Part shown: one piece after another, positions 6,485 to 13,939 of the stretch
Numbering within the stretch: the first letter of the stretch is position 1
Layout of the letters: each line of letters starts with the position of its first letter
Origin: Chryseobacterium sp. c4a
Lineage (GTDB): Bacteria > Bacteroidota > Bacteroidia > Flavobacteriales > Weeksellaceae
Assembly: GCF_009900745.1 (NCBI RefSeq)
Contig: NZ_WXVU01000011.1
Coordinates: forward strand, 118,578-182,577
Reading direction: 5' to 3'
Length of the DNA: 64,000 bases
The notes under the pieces: model-generated
The model's input: only the letters and a program-made list of their open reading frames with translations
Told to the model about the DNA's origin: nothing
Database searches by the model: none
Translations under genes and position numbers: made by a program

Positions 6485-7234
6485 TTATTGTATTGCCATA
6501 CAGGCTATAAATTTTGTTCCTTTTTCAGGCTGTGTTTTAAGTTTATAAATCGCTTTGATTTTCTGTGCCCGTGATTTAATATTCCTCAGGCCAATACCTC
6601 CGGAATGATTTCCGATTACGAAGCCTCTTCCGTTGTCTTCAATCGTCAGCATCAGATAATTCAGAGATATTCTCAGTGAAACATCAATTCTGGTAGCTTC
6701 TGCGTGCTTTAGAATATTGGTAACGAGTTCCTGAACAATTCTGAAAAGGTTTAATTTCACAGAGTTACTGAGCGGCATTCCTATTGTCATAGAATGAAAA
6801 ACCACTTTTGTATTTTTATTAACCTGTTCCAGATAATCTTCAATCAAATCCTTTAGATCAATCTCATTAAGATCCGGTGGAGTAAGATTGTGTGACAGTT
6901 CGCGAATCAATTGCATCGATTTTTTTAAATCCCGACTGAGTTCTTCCGGTTTTTTATCATGAAGATTCAAACGAATGAGATTCAGCTGTGAAATAATGTT
7001 ATCATGAAGCTCTTCTGCCAACCGCTCCCTATCCTTCTCTTGCAGAACCAGCATATTCTCCCAATATTCTTTTTGGGTACTACGAACCAGCTGAGAAACC
7101 TTCTTCTTATTTCTCTTTATACTTTTTAAATAGTTAACAACCAATAAAGTAATTAATAAAGTTGTTAATAAAAATAGTCCAATACCGATCCATATCCATA
7201 TAACTATCTGATCCTGATTTTCCCAACGCCACAT
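6485..7234 (-). CDS. Membrane-anchored histidine kinase (HisKA_3 type)
   Basis: A 249-residue kinase with one clear membrane helix (about residues 10-36), a DHp domain of the NarX/DesK type with phospho-acceptor His77 in ERLAEELHDN, and an ATP-binding domain with the N box (VQELVTNILKHA), the DNGRGF box and the GGIGLRNI box. It has almost no extracellular sensing region. Its gene overlaps the upstream seven-helix-like protein gene by 31 bases, so that protein may act as its sensor. It should phosphorylate the adjacent response regulator. Confidence 0.92.
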   Translation of the reverse strand: MWRWENQDQIVIWIWIGIGLFLLTTLLITLLVVNYLKSIKRNKKKVSQLVRSTQKEYWENMLVLQEKDRERLAEELHDNIISQLNLIRLNLHDKKPEELSRDLKKSMQLIRELSHNLTPPDLNEIDLKDLIEDYLEQVNKNTKVVFHSMTIGMPLSNSVKLNLFRIVQELVTNILKHAEATRIDVSLRISLNYLMLTIEDNGRGFVIGNHSGGIGLRNIKSRAQKIKAIYKLKTQPEKGTKFIACMAIQ

Positions 7235-7848
7235 CCCAGATTAATAAAAGCAATATAAAAAGACAACAGCAAAACGCCTCTAAAAAGCCAAATGGGTGCT
7301 ACCCAGTTCAAATGATTGCTGATTAGAAAATTAAAAGCAGTGGAGATGAGACATTCTACAGAAAAAAATAAAAAAACAATAACATTGACAATGAACATCT
7401 TCTTTTCTACACGTCCTTCTCTGATAATCTTCATAAAATAAGAGGCTGCATAGCTGCAAATAATGACACTGGTTATAATATTGGAATAAAAAGTAACCAA
7501 TGCATCATTTTGTACATAAAGCATATTTCCCACCAAAACCAATCCTGCATAACAATAAATAATCCATCTTACTTGACGGGAAAGCTGAATATAATAATTG
7601 TTGTAAATCACTGTAAGGATCATCAAGCCAAAAAACTGGCTCAATGCATAATTGTAGGTATTGAGGGTATTGAGCTTCATCATCCGATCAATTAAGTCCG
7701 TAAGTTCCAGAATCAACTCTCCTGAAAGTAGGATGATCACAGGAACTTTTGCTTTCGCCTTTTCTTTTATCAATACAATCAATCCTGCCAATAAAACCAG
7801 ATTAATGATAATTTGCAGATACAGAGACAGGTTGTTATACGAAAACAC
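7204..7848 (-). CDS. Polytopic membrane protein, putative sensor partner of the kinase
   Basis: A 214-residue hydrophobic protein with about seven membrane helices and only short loops. I do not recognise a named family, but the topology recalls the 7TM sensor modules fused to kinases in other bacteria. Here the module is encoded separately: its gene overlaps the kinase gene by 31 bases and the upstream gene by 14 bases. The proposed role of presenting a membrane or small-molecule signal to the kinase is inference from this overlap. Confidence 0.75.
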   Translation of the reverse strand: MFSYNNLSLYLQIIINLVLLAGLIVLIKEKAKAKVPVIILLSGELILELTDLIDRMMKLNTLNTYNYALSQFFGLMILTVIYNNYYIQLSRQVRWIIYCYAGLVLVGNMLYVQNDALVTFYSNIITSVIICSYAASYFMKIIREGRVEKKMFIVNVIVFLFFSVECLISTAFNFLISNHLNWVAPIWLFRGVLLLSFYIAFINLGCGVGKIRIR

Positions 7849-8545
7849 TACTGCTTTTCTTCAAAAGTTGATAATCACTGAGGGTATCAACGGAAAATGG
7901 AGGTCTTGGGGTAGAATAATTTTCTGCTTCTTTACTTATATGATCAACAGCAAGGCTTTCTACAGTAATAATTTCTATATGATACGGAAAATCTGGATCT
8001 TTCTTTTCCAGATCATCAGTAAGTCCGAAGAAACTCGTACAGGTTTTCTCTCCTTCAATCCTCATGTCTGTATAATCTGAAAAAGGAATTGAAATCACCT
8101 GGAAAAAATCTTTGTCTTTCTGAGACCGCAGCCATGCTGTTCCAAACATATTCCATCTAAAATTACGGTTAATAGCAGATTCTGCGGTAATTGTAGTAGG
8201 AAGATCTACCATATCACAACTGCTTTCAATCTTTGATTCCGGAAAATTGAATAAAAAATCTTTAGCAATAACGGTACTAAAATCAGCATCTTTATCACTT
8301 TTAGAATCAATCAGAAAAAACTTTAATTTCTTTTCATGAATACCTATATACGCATGAATTCTTTTGAGTTCTTCATTTTCCAGATTCTTTGCCCATTGCT
8401 CAATTTCTCTTCCTGAAACGCTGAAATGAGTTCCCTGATTTAAGTAATTCCAAATTTCGGTTCCATTCGTATCATTTTCAATGGTATAAGAATCAATAAG
8501 GTTTTTCCAGTTTCTAAGGGCTTCAAAGATGTTTTCCGTTGTCAT
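7835..8545 (-). CDS. Unrecognised soluble protein, first gene of the kinase operon
   Basis: A 236-residue cytoplasmic protein with no signal peptide or membrane helix. It is acidic and mixed alpha/beta, with no motif I can assign. It is the first gene of a leftward four-gene operon (this gene, 7TM protein, kinase, response regulator) with overlapping junctions. It is divergent from the LysE-type exporter at 8748. It may belong to the R-body regulatory circuit, but nothing in its sequence shows how. Confidence 0.75.
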   Translation of the reverse strand: MTTENIFEALRNWKNLIDSYTIENDTNGTEIWNYLNQGTHFSVSGREIEQWAKNLENEELKRIHAYIGIHEKKLKFFLIDSKSDKDADFSTVIAKDFLFNFPESKIESSCDMVDLPTTITAESAINRNFRWNMFGTAWLRSQKDKDFFQVISIPFSDYTDMRIEGEKTCTSFFGLTDDLEKKDPDFPYHIEIITVESLAVDHISKEAENYSTPRPPFSVDTLSDYQLLKKSSSVFV

Positions 8546-8706
8546 GGTAATAAATATTTTTGAATGATAATTATTTTATGAGTTGAAATTTACAAAAAAA
8601 ATGCACTGCTATCTGTTTTAAATCACATTTAAGTGTAAAATAAAACACAATTGAATAAAATTTAATATTCTTTTGTTTTTTATAAAATCAGTTCAAAAAC
8701 AGCGTG

Positions 8707-8714
8707 TATCTTTG
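8707..8714 (+). promoter_or_regulatory. -7 promoter element (TATCTTTG) of the LysE-type gene
   Basis: TATCTTTG matches the Bacteroidetes sigma-A -7 consensus TAnnTTTG and lies 33 bases before the start at 8748. I see no clear -33 partner at the usual spacing. Confidence 0.5.
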
Positions 8715-8747
8715 TTCTGAAAAATATGATGTAAAACATTCTGACTT

Positions 8748-9383
8748 ATGATTCCATTTCAAGACCTACCATTTTTTATGGCGGCGGCACTTATACTGGC
8801 TATCAGCCCGGGGCCGAATATGATTTATTTGATTTCAAAATCGATCACTCAGGGTAAAAAGTCCGGATTTATCTCATTAACTGGGGTTATTTGTGGATTT
8901 ATGTTTCACATCATTATGGTTTCTTTTGGACTCACAGCTGTATTGTTAGCCGTTCCGTTTGCTTACACAGTTTTGAAAACGGCAGGTACCGTTTATCTTT
9001 TATATTTAGCTTATCAAGCCATCAAACCTAAGAGTAAAAATATTTTTGAAGTGGATCATAGTATTTCACATGATAGCCCTAAAAAGCTATTCACTGTTGG
9101 TTTTCTGACCAATGTACTCAATCCCAAGGTAGCGGTATTCTACTTATCATTTTTTCCGCAGTTCATTAAACCCGAATATGGTTCGATACTAAGCCAGAGT
9201 TTAGAACTTGGAGTAGTACAGGTTTTGCTCAGTTTCAGCGTTAATTTCTTAATAGTCCTTACAGCAGCAAAAGTAGCCGTATTTTTTTCCAATAATCCGG
9301 CATGGATTAAGGTACAGAAATGGTTTATGGCAAGTGTACTCGTCTTCCTGGCTGTAAAAATGGCTTTTTCAAAAGCTAAATAA
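8748..9383 (+). CDS. LysE/RhtB-family amino-acid exporter
   Basis: A 211-residue inner-membrane protein with six hydrophobic segments. The family signature near the N-terminus (LAISPGPNMIYLISKS) and the GFLTNVLNPKVAVFYLSFFPQF motif in the middle are both present. Length is typical for the family, which exports amino acids such as lysine, homoserine or threonine; the substrate cannot be read from the sequence. An AraC-type regulator follows 43 bases downstream on the same strand and may control it. Confidence 0.92.
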   Translation: MIPFQDLPFFMAAALILAISPGPNMIYLISKSITQGKKSGFISLTGVICGFMFHIIMVSFGLTAVLLAVPFAYTVLKTAGTVYLLYLAYQAIKPKSKNIFEVDHSISHDSPKKLFTVGFLTNVLNPKVAVFYLSFFPQFIKPEYGSILSQSLELGVVQVLLSFSVNFLIVLTAAKVAVFFSNNPAWIKVQKWFMASVLVFLAVKMAFSKAK

Positions 9384-9426
9384 CTGAATGTACAGAACCT
9401 TTTAATCTATAAAAAAGTTTCAAAAG

Positions 9427-10290
9427 ATGAAGCATACCATTCCTACTTACGATTTAAGTGATGTTTCCAAACACCGTTTTCATATCAAAAGAATGGATAG
9501 GAATACCTATAATACAGAGGAAATCCTTATAGATAAAGGAATACATCGCGATAGTCATTATATTTTTACTTGTATGGAAAGCGGACATGTAAAAATGATG
9601 GTTGACTTCAACATCATTGAAGCTAAAGATTCCACCATTTTTTGTGTATTGCCAGGACAAGTACATCAAGGTCTTTTAATGGACAAAGTGAATGGATGGT
9701 TTATCGCTATAAAATCTGATCTGGTTCCGGATGCCGTACGTTCTGTCTTTGAGGAGTCTCTGGAAGGAATACAACCTCTGACGATAGATAAAAAATGGGT
9801 AGAAAAGTTTAATAATACAGCAGCGATACTTCATACCTTTTATACGGATGAAATGCTGGCTTCCAAAGAGGGTTTCCTTATTATTCAATCTTTATTACAT
9901 TCTTTTATAGGAATGTTTGCCCTTATTTATTCAAAAGAGAATTCTTCTCAGGCTACTGGTGAAAATCGTTCTTTACAATTGACAAGAGCATTCAAAATCT
10001 TGGTACGGCAAAGCCATAAAACCATGAAAAGTCCATCCGAATATGCAGAAAAACTTAATATTTCAAGGGGATATCTCACAGAAGCAATTCGTGAGGTAAC
10101 CGGAAAACCTGCACAACACTGGATTCATCAGGAAATTTTAATTGAAGCCAAGCGCTTACTTGTCTTTACTCATCTTACAGTAAAGGAAATTGCTTACGAA
10201 TTAGGATATAATGATCATACTTATTTCAGCCGTTTGTTTTCAAAATTGGAAGATCAATCACCATCAGAGTTCAGGAATGCCAACAGGTAG
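9427..10290 (+). CDS. AraC-family transcriptional regulator
   Basis: A 287-residue regulator. The N-terminal half is a cupin-like sensor domain (including FCVLPGQVHQG). The C-terminal hundred residues carry two helix-turn-helix motifs: SPSEYAEKLNISRGYLTEAI and VKEIAYELGYNDHTYFSRLF. It ends with the family's SPSEFR signature. It probably shares a transcript with the LysE-type exporter upstream and may respond to the exported compound. Confidence 0.92.
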   Translation: MKHTIPTYDLSDVSKHRFHIKRMDRNTYNTEEILIDKGIHRDSHYIFTCMESGHVKMMVDFNIIEAKDSTIFCVLPGQVHQGLLMDKVNGWFIAIKSDLVPDAVRSVFEESLEGIQPLTIDKKWVEKFNNTAAILHTFYTDEMLASKEGFLIIQSLLHSFIGMFALIYSKENSSQATGENRSLQLTRAFKILVRQSHKTMKSPSEYAEKLNISRGYLTEAIREVTGKPAQHWIHQEILIEAKRLLVFTHLTVKEIAYELGYNDHTYFSRLFSKLEDQSPSEFRNANR

Positions 10291-10449
10291 CTCAACTTCA
10301 TTTTCTTCATTATACTTAAAAATCTTCCTACTTCCACTTCCTTTAGTCCTTTTCATTTACTTCACCAACCACGAATTGTCCAATCATTTCCTTGAAATGG
10401 CTATCGGTATATTTTAATTTTGAAGCTTCCTTTGCAATAAAAATTATTT

Positions 10450-11172
10450 ATGCCAAGTTTACCAAAATGGATCAATGATACAGTAGAGAATGTATGGTCT
10501 TCAAAATTTAAAGATTGTAAAGTTATTTACATAGACTCCATATCGCAAAATCTTCGCCTTGTACGTTTTGAAACCAATTTACAGGATATTCGGATTGAAC
10601 CGGCTTATGCCATTGGAATAAGAATCAACGACAGGGATTTCCGCAATTATTCACCCTTCAATTTTAATAGAGAAGCGGGAACGTTTGAAGTTTTATTTCA
10701 TCTCCATGATGATTCGGCGGTGGGCAGTCGCTTTGCCACGGAGTTATCTATCGGAGATTCAATCAAAATATTAATGCCCAGAGGAAAACGTTTTTTTGAG
10801 CCGGATGCAAAAATCCATTTTTCAATAGGAGACGAAACGTCATTAGGCAGCTCTCTTTCCATTAAAGAAGCCGTGGAAGAATGTGGTTCTTCATTTATTT
10901 GTCTTCATGAACTGGAAGAAGCTCAAGCTTTGGAAAGCCTCAATTTATATGGCTATCATAGTCCCAAAAACAGCACAATGAGAATTATAGAAGCCTTAAC
11001 TGATTTTCTAAGAGAAGAAAAAGAAGCCATCTATAATGATGCTGCTGTCTTTTACCTTACCGGAAACGGCTCCAGAATGTCCTTAATAAGAAAGTTTCTT
11101 AAAGCTAAAGGAGTTTCTGCGAGATGCATCAGATCTCAAGCCTACTGGATTGAGGGGAAAAAGGGATTGTAA
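10450..11172 (+). CDS. Siderophore-interacting FAD-binding protein (SIP family)
   Basis: A 240-residue protein with the layout of siderophore-interacting ferric reductases: a FAD-binding barrel in the N-terminal half (a RNYSPFNF motif, the family's R-Y-T/S-P-like FAD site) and a C-terminal NAD(P)H-like domain ending in YWIEGKKG. Such proteins reduce Fe(III)-siderophores in the cytoplasm. No siderophore transport genes are in the window, so its substrate is unknown. Confidence 0.85.
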   Translation: MPSLPKWINDTVENVWSSKFKDCKVIYIDSISQNLRLVRFETNLQDIRIEPAYAIGIRINDRDFRNYSPFNFNREAGTFEVLFHLHDDSAVGSRFATELSIGDSIKILMPRGKRFFEPDAKIHFSIGDETSLGSSLSIKEAVEECGSSFICLHELEEAQALESLNLYGYHSPKNSTMRIIEALTDFLREEKEAIYNDAAVFYLTGNGSRMSLIRKFLKAKGVSARCIRSQAYWIEGKKGL

Positions 11173-11173
11173 A

Positions 11174-11228
11174 AGACAGGAAGCTGGAGATTACATTATT
11201 TTTTAGAAGAATTTCCAACTTCCATGTT
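11174..11228. repeat. Short inverted GGAAGCTGG/CCAACTTCC repeat
   Basis: AGGAAGCTGGAG near the left end and TTCCAACTTCCA near the right end form an imperfect inverted repeat that fills the gap between the two convergent genes. The same motif family recurs at 13549-13653, 17900-18180, 46706-46722 and near 50470. Confidence 0.5.
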
Positions 11229-11243
11229 CTTTTTAATACTATT

Positions 11244-11822
11244 CTATTTTAATTTTTGCCCCAAAGATTTCACTTTCTTCAGCCATGTTTTTCGCTGATC
11301 TTCGTTAGAAGTCCGGATAATACCCAAATAGGTTACTTTCACGGGCTTTACTCCACAAAACTCCAGGGTTGATATTTTAAGCTGATTGACACTTGGTCTA
11401 CCATACATCAAACGGTAATACCAGCCCGGCTGATCGATTGTGGTAATAATATGGGCTGTTTTTCCTTTTAAAAGCTTATCCCACCATAAAGAATTTTCTC
11501 TGTATTTATAAGCTAATCCAGGAAGGAAAAGCCTATCGATAAAACCTTTCATTAAAGCTGGTAAACCTCCCCACCAAACAGGGTGCACCCAAACCAAGTG
11601 ATCTGCCCATTGAATAATTTCCCAGGCATTTAACAAATCTGGTTCAAGCTCCATTCTTTTTTGATACCCAAATTGCAAATTGGGATTAAAGTTTAACTCT
11701 GCAATGGTAATTTCTTTTACTTCTGCTCCTGCTTCCAGGGCTCCGTTTTTATAAGCCTCCGTCACTCCAAAATTGAAAGAGTCTTTATTAGGATGACCGT
11801 TGATAATCGCTATTTTTTTCAT
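11244..11822 (-). CDS. Flavodoxin-like NAD(P)H-dependent oxidoreductase
   Basis: A 192-residue flavodoxin-fold quinone reductase (KefF/MdaB type). The N-terminal FMN-binding strand-loop (KIAIINGHPNKDSFN), the HPVWWGGLPALMKGFIDR motif and the TTIDQPGWYY loop are all present. It is expected to carry out two-electron reduction of quinones or related electrophiles in the cytoplasm. Its start overlaps the stop of the upstream dehydrogenase-like gene by 4 bases (ATGA), so the two are translated together. Confidence 0.9.
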   Translation of the reverse strand: MKKIAIINGHPNKDSFNFGVTEAYKNGALEAGAEVKEITIAELNFNPNLQFGYQKRMELEPDLLNAWEIIQWADHLVWVHPVWWGGLPALMKGFIDRLFLPGLAYKYRENSLWWDKLLKGKTAHIITTIDQPGWYYRLMYGRPSVNQLKISTLEFCGVKPVKVTYLGIIRTSNEDQRKTWLKKVKSLGQKLK

Positions 11823-12844
11823 TGTGTTATATTGATATTAATGGTTTCATAGGCATTAAGCTGAGCCAATAATGATAAAGGCTCATGCAATTGATGACTG
11901 AAATACACATTGTGTTCGTGAGGATTTCTCAACAATTCTTCTGTATGCAAAACCGCTGATAAAGCTGTTAATTCTGCCTGTCCTTTTGTGCTTTGTAAGC
12001 TCAGCTTCTTCAGTTCGTATTGATCCTGTACGATGATTTCAAAAACAGATTGATCTCCATTCCCGCTGGCACTAAAGATCTGTTGTCTTGTTTTTAAGGA
12101 TAAAATATCGAAAAGCCGGATATATTGGAAAGAGCCAAGAAGCCATGTTATCCATTTTGAACTGTACGTCATTTTTACACTTACATTTGGAATCCTTTCA
12201 GTTCTGTTTAGAATATACAGATCAGGAACATCAAAATTATAGGCACTTCTCTTTCCGATTCCAAAAGAAAAATCAAAAGTTTCCGTATCTAAAAAGTGTC
12301 TGATAGAATGAGGTCGGTCATTTTTATAGTCATGAAAAGGAACAGCAACATTCTCTGCCATAAAATGAGCTGAACTTTCCCCTGCCAAATCTTTAACAGA
12401 ATAATATACAAAAAGCTTTACTCCCTTTATATCATCAGGATTTTCTGATAATGTATTAGCCAATCCGGGTACTATTCCCCCCATCCATCCTGAGCTGAAA
12501 ACAATTCTGCTGTTTATTTCGGATTTTTCTGTAATATTATAAGCCTTTACCAAGGCAGGAGTAGGCTTGGTGATGTCCAGATAATCAATATGATTGGCTA
12601 TTGCATATTTCAGAATATGGTCAGATTTATCATTCACGGAAAGAATGATCAGGTTTATGTTTTGATCCTTAATAACCTGAAAGGTACTGGGATCTGTTAC
12701 GTTAATCTTTAAATCCCGACCTTTATTTCCGCCTTTACGTCCACCAATAAAAATATTGAGATGAGGGTTTCTCGTCTGTAAAATACGGGCAATCGTTTTG
12801 CCCACCAATCCATTTCCTCCGATAATCAGAATATTGTGCTCCAT
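11819..12844 (-). CDS. Saccharopine-dehydrogenase-like NAD(P)-binding protein
   Basis: A 341-residue protein starting with a Rossmann dinucleotide loop (ILIIGGNGLVGKTIARIL) and an IFIGGRKGG second strand. The rest matches the general build of the saccharopine dehydrogenase-like NADP-binding family. The substrate is unknown. It forms a two-gene operon with the downstream flavodoxin-like reductase, and a Crp/Fnr-type regulator lies just upstream on the same strand. Confidence 0.8.
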   Translation of the reverse strand: MEHNILIIGGNGLVGKTIARILQTRNPHLNIFIGGRKGGNKGRDLKINVTDPSTFQVIKDQNINLIILSVNDKSDHILKYAIANHIDYLDITKPTPALVKAYNITEKSEINSRIVFSSGWMGGIVPGLANTLSENPDDIKGVKLFVYYSVKDLAGESSAHFMAENVAVPFHDYKNDRPHSIRHFLDTETFDFSFGIGKRSAYNFDVPDLYILNRTERIPNVSVKMTYSSKWITWLLGSFQYIRLFDILSLKTRQQIFSASGNGDQSVFEIIVQDQYELKKLSLQSTKGQAELTALSAVLHTEELLRNPHEHNVYFSHQLHEPLSLLAQLNAYETININITQ

Positions 12845-12897
12845 CTATTTTTTTGACAAAATTATAGAGCCTGTCAACCAATAAACAGGACAAATGT

Positions 12898-13464
12898 CTA
12901 AAAAGAGATCTCCTTTCTGATGCGGCTTAAATGTCGTTGCGTAATTCCCAGATAAGAAGCAAGATACTGTAACGGGATTTTCTGAATATAATCCGGGTAA
13001 TTTTTAAGAAGTGTTATATAACGCTGGGTAGCACTATCTCTCTGAAGTTGAAAAAATCGTTTTTCCAATTCAAGATATTCCTGTTCTGCAATCATCTTCA
13101 AAAACTTCGTCCAGTTGAGATTGTCCTGAACCAAAGCATCTATCTTTTCTTTCTTCAAAATCAAAAGCTCTGCATCGGTAATCGCCTGCATGCTTTCTTT
13201 ACTGAGGCAGCCGGAAATAAATGATGAATAAGCAGCCATCATTGTGCCAGGAAATCTGAAACAATACGTTGTATCTTTTCCGTCATCAGAAAGATAAAAG
13301 GAACGGAAAATTCCTGATTGTATAAAGGCCACTTCCCTGCATTTCTCACCTTCCTGTATAAAATACTCATTTTTGCTGACTTTCCTTATTTCAAAAAGCT
13401 GCAAAAACTCTTCAATCTCATTTTCTGAAAACAATTCAAAGCTCCGAAAAAAATCATGTACCAT
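12898..13464 (-). CDS. Crp/Fnr-family transcriptional regulator
   Basis: A 188-residue regulator with an N-terminal cyclic-nucleotide-binding-like beta barrel (EYFIQEGEKCREVAFIQSG) and a C-terminal helix-turn-helix (PLQYLASYLGITQRHLSRIR). The cAMP-contacting residues of Crp are not conserved, as in most Bacteroidetes members. It lies 53 bases upstream of the dehydrogenase/reductase pair on the same strand and may regulate them. Confidence 0.88.
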   Translation of the reverse strand: MVHDFFRSFELFSENEIEEFLQLFEIRKVSKNEYFIQEGEKCREVAFIQSGIFRSFYLSDDGKDTTYCFRFPGTMMAAYSSFISGCLSKESMQAITDAELLILKKEKIDALVQDNLNWTKFLKMIAEQEYLELEKRFFQLQRDSATQRYITLLKNYPDYIQKIPLQYLASYLGITQRHLSRIRKEISF

Positions 13465-13548
13465 TTGTTGGAATTTCTTGATGTGGCGAAAATAAATAAA
13501 ACTTAGCAGAAAATTAAATCCGGGGTGAGAAAGTTAGATGGAAGAAAG

Positions 13549-13653
13549 AGGCTGGAAGTTACTATCAGGATACAATTACTCCTGATTGTTATAACCCAAT
13601 TAAAAAGAAAATAATATCTATTGGCCTTCATAACTTCCAGCTTCCCTGCTTCC
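13549..13653. repeat. Inverted GGCTGGAAG/CTTCCAGC repeat pair
   Basis: GAGGCTGGAAGTT near 13549 and AACTTCCAGCTTCC near 13631 form inverted arms around about 70 bases of AT-rich DNA, which could fold into one long stem-loop. Together with the elements listed at 13668-13851 it accounts for most of the 475-bp gap between 13464 and the end of aminopeptidase P at 13940. Confidence 0.5.
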
Positions 13654-13667
13654 AACAATAAAAAAAC

Positions 13668-13684
13668 CATCCCAGAGCGGGATG
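13668..13684 (-). terminator. Leftward terminator-like hairpin
   Basis: CATCCC at 13668-13673 pairs with GGGATG at 13679-13684. Read on the minus strand the hairpin is followed by a run of T residues. It lies downstream of the leftward terminator at 13829 and of the short frame at 13711-13851. Confidence 0.55.
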
Positions 13685-13710
13685 ATCAACCGTTTTGAAT
13701 TACTAAGTTA

Positions 13711-13851
13711 TTATATGAAGATATGAAATGATGTGTTTGTTGTTGCAAAGATAAAAAGAGCTGTACATCCTATCATCAGGAGAATCCCTACAATTTTATC
13801 CGTGAAAATACGGTTGTATAAATAAAAAAGCCCTGCAAGAAACTTACAGGA
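13711..13851 (-). pseudogene. Hydrophobic gene fragment, possibly an NhaA-type antiporter N-terminus
   Basis: A leftward open frame of 46 codons, without an early ATG, reads LYNRIFTDKIVGILLMIGC followed by an alanine/phenylalanine-rich helix and a stop. A charged start and then a glycine-containing hydrophobic helix resemble the first transmembrane segment of NhaA Na+/H+ antiporters. It lies between two leftward terminator hairpins and overlaps the first, so it is probably a leftover fragment or a tiny membrane peptide. The assignment is weak. Confidence 0.2.
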
Positions 13852-13853
13852 CT
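13829..13853 (-). terminator. Terminator of the aminopeptidase P gene
   Basis: On the minus strand AGTCCTGTAA pairs with TTGCAGGGCT (ten pairs, including G-T wobbles) and is followed by six T residues. It lies about 90 bases after the aminopeptidase stop at 13940. Confidence 0.75.
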
Positions 13854-13939
13854 TTTACTGATCTAACAATTATTTGTTTAGTATTATAAAGTTTAAAGTT
13901 CAATGTTTAAGGTTCTCACCACATTGACTTTAGTTTTTA

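Noticed and set aside
7661..8080. A 139-codon rightward frame opposite the 7TM and first operon genes
   Set aside because: It lies antisense across the junction of two well-supported overlapping genes and shows no domain.
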